The position numbers were made by a program, and so were the translations under genes. The notes under the pieces were generated by a model. It saw only the letters and a list, made by a program, of their open reading frames with translations, did not search any database and was not told the DNA's origin. A stretch of 64,000 bases of DNA from positions 1 through 64,000 of the forward strand of contig NZ_MLYO01000048.1 in NCBI RefSeq assembly GCF_001866665.1. Reading direction: 5' to 3'. Source of the DNA: Streptomyces monashensis. Lineage in GTDB: Bacteria > Actinomycetota > Actinomycetes > Streptomycetales > Streptomycetaceae. Positions 62,129 to 64,000 of this stretch are shown piece after piece (the first letter of the stretch is position 1; every line of letters begins with the position of its first letter).

Positions 62129-62146
62129 TCTCCCAGGTTTCTCCCA
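62129..62146. repeat. Right-end putative integrase arm site
   Basis: TCTCCCAGGTTTCTCCCA differs from 13515-13532 by one base. Both lie just inside the element, about 70-110 bp from the att repeats. Confidence 0.55.
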
Positions 62147-62164
62147 AACGATCTCCAGAAACCC

Positions 62165-62203
62165 GTCAGGGCCACCTACTAGTGACTAGTAGGTGGCCCT
62201 GAC
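62165..62203 (-). terminator. Perfect terminator of the tRNA-Pro gene (element-derived)
   Basis: An 18-bp perfect stem (62165-62182 with 62186-62203) with a 3-nt loop lies 14 nt past the tRNA 3' end. It lies inside the element, so the element brought its own terminator for the tRNA it restores. Confidence 0.85.
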
Positions 62204-62214
62204 CTGGTACTACG

Positions 62215-62259
62215 GCGTCGGGGTGGCGGGATTTGAACCCACGACCTCTTCGTCCCGAA
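62215..62259 (-). repeat. attR: attR: 45-bp att repeat within tRNA-Pro
   Basis: Identical to 13363-13407. It spans the 3' half of the tRNA gene from the anticodon loop and 3 bases beyond. Confidence 0.92.
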
Positions 62260-62291
62260 CGAAGCGCGCTGCCAAGCTGCGCTACACCCCG
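62218..62291 (-). tRNA. tRNA-Pro (anticodon CGG)
   Basis: The minus strand folds as a 74-nt tRNA without encoded CCA. Acceptor stem CGGGGTG pairs with CACCCCG, with discriminator A at 62218. The anticodon arm CTTCG-TTCGGGA-CGAAG gives CGG (proline). The T arm contains GGTTCAAATCC. It is functional as written although the element is inserted next to it, because the att identity restores the 3' half. Confidence 0.97.
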
Positions 62292-62357
62292 GTGTCACTG
62301 CTTCTCGCGGCGACGTCGTTTACTTTAGCCCACCGGTGGCTGTAGACGAAATCCGGT

Positions 62358-63113
62358 TTAGACGCGGCGGCGGACCGGGGTGGGGCGGGTGTGGTCCAGG
62401 GCTGCCAGGAGGACGGCCAGGCCGTAGATCGCGAGGCCCAGGAGGAGGGCGTTGGCCAGGGTGCCGCGGTAGCCGTGGGCGGCGTCGAGGAAGGGGTAGA
62501 GGTAGCGGGCGGGGTTCGCGGGGGCGAGGAACAACGCTCGGATCAGATAAAAGGCCAGGTAGGCCAGGGGGTAGAGGAGCCAGGCCGCGGCCTGGCGCAG
62601 GTGCAGGCGGGCCGACGGGGTGAGCAGCAGCCAGTCCAGCACGACCGCCGCCGGGGTCACCGTGTGGAGGATCTGGAGGGTCGCCCACTGGCCGTGCCAG
62701 CGGGCCGGTGCCGTCGTCGCGCCGGTCATGGAGAACGGGGGCGTCGTGTGGGCCAGGAGCACGTGGTAGACCAGCGCCGTGATCACGGCGTAGAGAAGTG
62801 TGGCGCCTGTCACCGCGGACGGCAGCGGGCGGCGGGCCCGCCAGGTCCGTGCCGCCGACAGCAGCATGACCACGGCCAGCAGGATGTTCGTCTGGACGCT
62901 GAAGTAGCTCAGGACGCGGGCCGGGCTGCCCAGCAGGAGTTCCAGGGCCACGCCGCCGCCCGCCGCCAGGGCGATCAGGAGGCGGAGGAGCGCGACCACG
63001 GGGCGGCGGACCGGGGCCACCACGGCCGCCGCCGGGACCGGGGCGGGCAGCAGCAGGGGCGGGCCGGGGACCGCGGGCAGGTCCGGGATGTCCCTGGGTA
63101 TCGGTGCGGTCAT
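62358..63113 (-). CDS. Pr6Pr family membrane protein
   Basis: The 251-residue protein has six hydrophobic segments (LLRLLIALAAGGGVALELL; VQTNILLAVVMLLSAART; TGATLLYAVITALVYHVLLAH; WATLQILHTVTPAAVVLDWLLL; AAAWLLYPLAYLAFYLIRALFL; ALLLGLAIYGLAVLLAAL). Motifs SYFSVQTNI, HTVTPAAVVLDWLL and YPFLDAAHGYRGTLAN are characteristic of the family, distantly related to AIG1/FAR-17a proteins. Function unknown. It lies just outside the element and is probably chromosomal. Confidence 0.85.
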   Translation of the reverse strand: MTAPIPRDIPDLPAVPGPPLLLPAPVPAAAVVAPVRRPVVALLRLLIALAAGGGVALELLLGSPARVLSYFSVQTNILLAVVMLLSAARTWRARRPLPSAVTGATLLYAVITALVYHVLLAHTTPPFSMTGATTAPARWHGQWATLQILHTVTPAAVVLDWLLLTPSARLHLRQAAAWLLYPLAYLAFYLIRALFLAPANPARYLYPFLDAAHGYRGTLANALLLGLAIYGLAVLLAALDHTRPTPVRRRV

Positions 63114-63246
63114 GCCCTCACGCTAGGAGCGGGGGCGAGGGCGGACCATGCGGGTTGGTCCGGTCGGGTTACCCGGCGGGGCGGAGGAGCCCATGGCCCT
63201 GCGGCGGCCTCGCCCGTCCCGGAGGCCCTTCCGCCCCGCCGGCCGT

Positions 63247-64000
63247 CTACTCCCGCTCGCGTCCCACCAGCGTCAGCAGTGTCGCCTCCGGCGGGCACGC
63301 GAAGCGGACCGGGGTGTAGCGGTTGGTGCCGCAGCCCGCAGAGACGTGGAGGTAGGAGGTGTTGCCCTCCGCCGTGTGCGTGGACAGGCCCTTCACGCGG
63401 TCCGTGTCGAGGTCGCAGTTGGTGACCAGGGCGCCGTAGAAGGGGATGCAGAGCTGGCCGCCGTGGGTGTGGCCGGCCAGGATCAGCGGGTAGCCGTCCG
63501 CCGTGAAGGCGTCCAGCGAGCGCAGGTAGGGCGCGTGGACCACCCCGAAGGAGAAGTCGTACGTCCCCGAGGGTCCGCCGGCGACATGGGCGTAGCGGTC
63601 GCGCTTGATGTGCGGGTCGTCCAGGCCCGTCAGCTCGATCGACACGCCCTCGACCTTGAGCACGCCCCGGGTGTTCGTCAGGTTCAGCCAGCCCGCCGAG
63701 TCGAAGCCGTCGCGCAGGTCCTCCCACGGGTTGTGGATGGCGCCCACCGCCGGCTTGTTGCCGTTCAGGCCGTGCCGGCCGCTCGTCTTCTCCATCAAGT
63801 AGCGGGCGGGATTGCGGAGTTTGGGGCCGTAGTAGTCGTTGGAGCCGAAGACGTACGCGCCCGGGAACTCCATCAGGGGGCCGAGTGCGTCCAGGACCTC
63901 GGGGACGCCCTCGGGGTCCGAGAGGTTGTCGCCGGTGTTGATCACGAAGTCCGGGCGCAGGCCCGCCAGCGACTGGAGCCAGCGCTGCTTCTTGCGCTGA
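63247..64000 (-). CDS. Metallophosphoesterase, 5' end beyond window
   Basis: A partial protein of at least 250 residues, its N-terminus cut at the window end. The visible part reads RKKQRWLQSLAGLRPDFVIN, then TGDNLSDPEGV (metal GD), FGSNDYYGP (GNHD-like), ILAGHTHGGQLCIPFYG (GHTH) and LHVSAGCGTNRYTPVRF. These are calcineurin-like phosphoesterase motifs of the YkuE/membrane type. Its N-terminal part, perhaps a signal or membrane anchor, is not visible. Confidence 0.88.
   Translation of the reverse strand, partial: QRKKQRWLQSLAGLRPDFVINTGDNLSDPEGVPEVLDALGPLMEFPGAYVFGSNDYYGPKLRNPARYLMEKTSGRHGLNGNKPAVGAIHNPWEDLRDGFDSAGWLNLTNTRGVLKVEGVSIELTGLDDPHIKRDRYAHVAGGPSGTYDFSFGVVHAPYLRSLDAFTADGYPLILAGHTHGGQLCIPFYGALVTNCDLDTDRVKGLSTHTAEGNTSYLHVSAGCGTNRYTPVRFACPPEATLLTLVGRERE

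Larger units (their letters stand above)
13363..62259. mobile_element. tRNA-Pro-integrated element, 48.9 kb
   Basis: The element is bounded by 45-bp direct repeats, with the intact tRNA at the right end. It carries a tyrosine integrase, excisionase, XRE regulator, DnaB-like helicase, relaxase and MobC (37.9-46.4 kb), plus cargo on both sides. Both ends also carry nearly identical tandem TCTCCCA repeats just inside att. No TraB/FtsK conjugation gene and no VirB-type secretion genes are visible, so it resembles an integrative mobilizable element. The integrase lies far from both ends, so nesting of cargo is likely. Confidence 0.85.

Noticed and set aside
1..64000. CRISPR arrays, rRNA genes and intact insertion sequences
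   Set aside because: No regularly spaced direct repeats, rRNA signatures or transposase motifs were found on reading both strands.

Overview
High G+C content, GTG/TTG starts, many 4-nt ATGA/GTGA overlaps and actinomycete-type families point to a Streptomyces or close relative. The window has three parts.

(1) 1-12,650, chromosomal flank with a class I lanthipeptide locus. A short precursor gene (150-305, minus) encodes a core that opens exactly like nisin (ITSISLCTPGC). Divergent from it runs a compact operon: SARP-like regulator, LLM-type (probably F420-dependent) reductase, full-length dehydratase LanB, cyclase LanC and an ABC exporter. Next come a BlaI-type repressor with its M56 membrane protease, then a second ABC transporter operon ending in a lipoprotein. 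Related 6-5-6 palindromes lie at the blaI start, before the second ABC operon and over a candidate promoter of the biosynthetic operon. This suggests one sensor circuit for production and self-protection.

(2) 13,363-62,259, a 48.9-kb integrative element at a tRNA-Pro(CGG) gene. The intact tRNA lies at the right end. The last 42 nt of the gene plus 3' flank (45 bp in all) are repeated at the left end. A 17-bp third copy at 12,663, behind its own hairpin, suggests an earlier insertion. Left cargo: a phosphorothioate-dependent HNH restriction enzyme, a PP2C phosphatase, an Lrp regulator, a probable N-acyl-conjugate uptake and breakdown set (M20 hydrolase, acyl-CoA ligase, acyl-CoA dehydrogenase, MFS), and an MMPL exporter with a DUF2993 protein and TetR regulator. 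Middle: a tightly coupled sugar or glycoconjugate operon (three glycosyltransferases, PIG-L deacetylase, P-loop kinase, APH-fold kinase, with a second APH-fold kinase convergent). Backbone: relaxase, MobC, membrane protein, DnaB-like replication helicase with iteron-like repeats, XRE regulator, excisionase, and a tyrosine integrase carrying an inserted LacI-type helix-turn-helix. Right: a reduced type VII secretion locus (ESAT-6-like proteins, EccD, MinD-like ATPase, EccC) with a large secreted toxin, its probable immunity protein and a DUF6177-like protein. Last comes a two-gene unit (HTH-DUF488 plus an unknown protein), possibly defensive. No TraB/FtsK conjugation pump is visible, so the element looks mobilizable rather than self-conjugative.

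(3) 62,300-64,000, chromosomal right flank: a Pr6Pr-type membrane protein and a metallophosphoesterase cut by the window end.

Broken genes (lytic transglycosylase, peptide deformylase, ArsC-type phosphatase fragments) lie at the seams between modules, as expected of a region built by repeated insertion.
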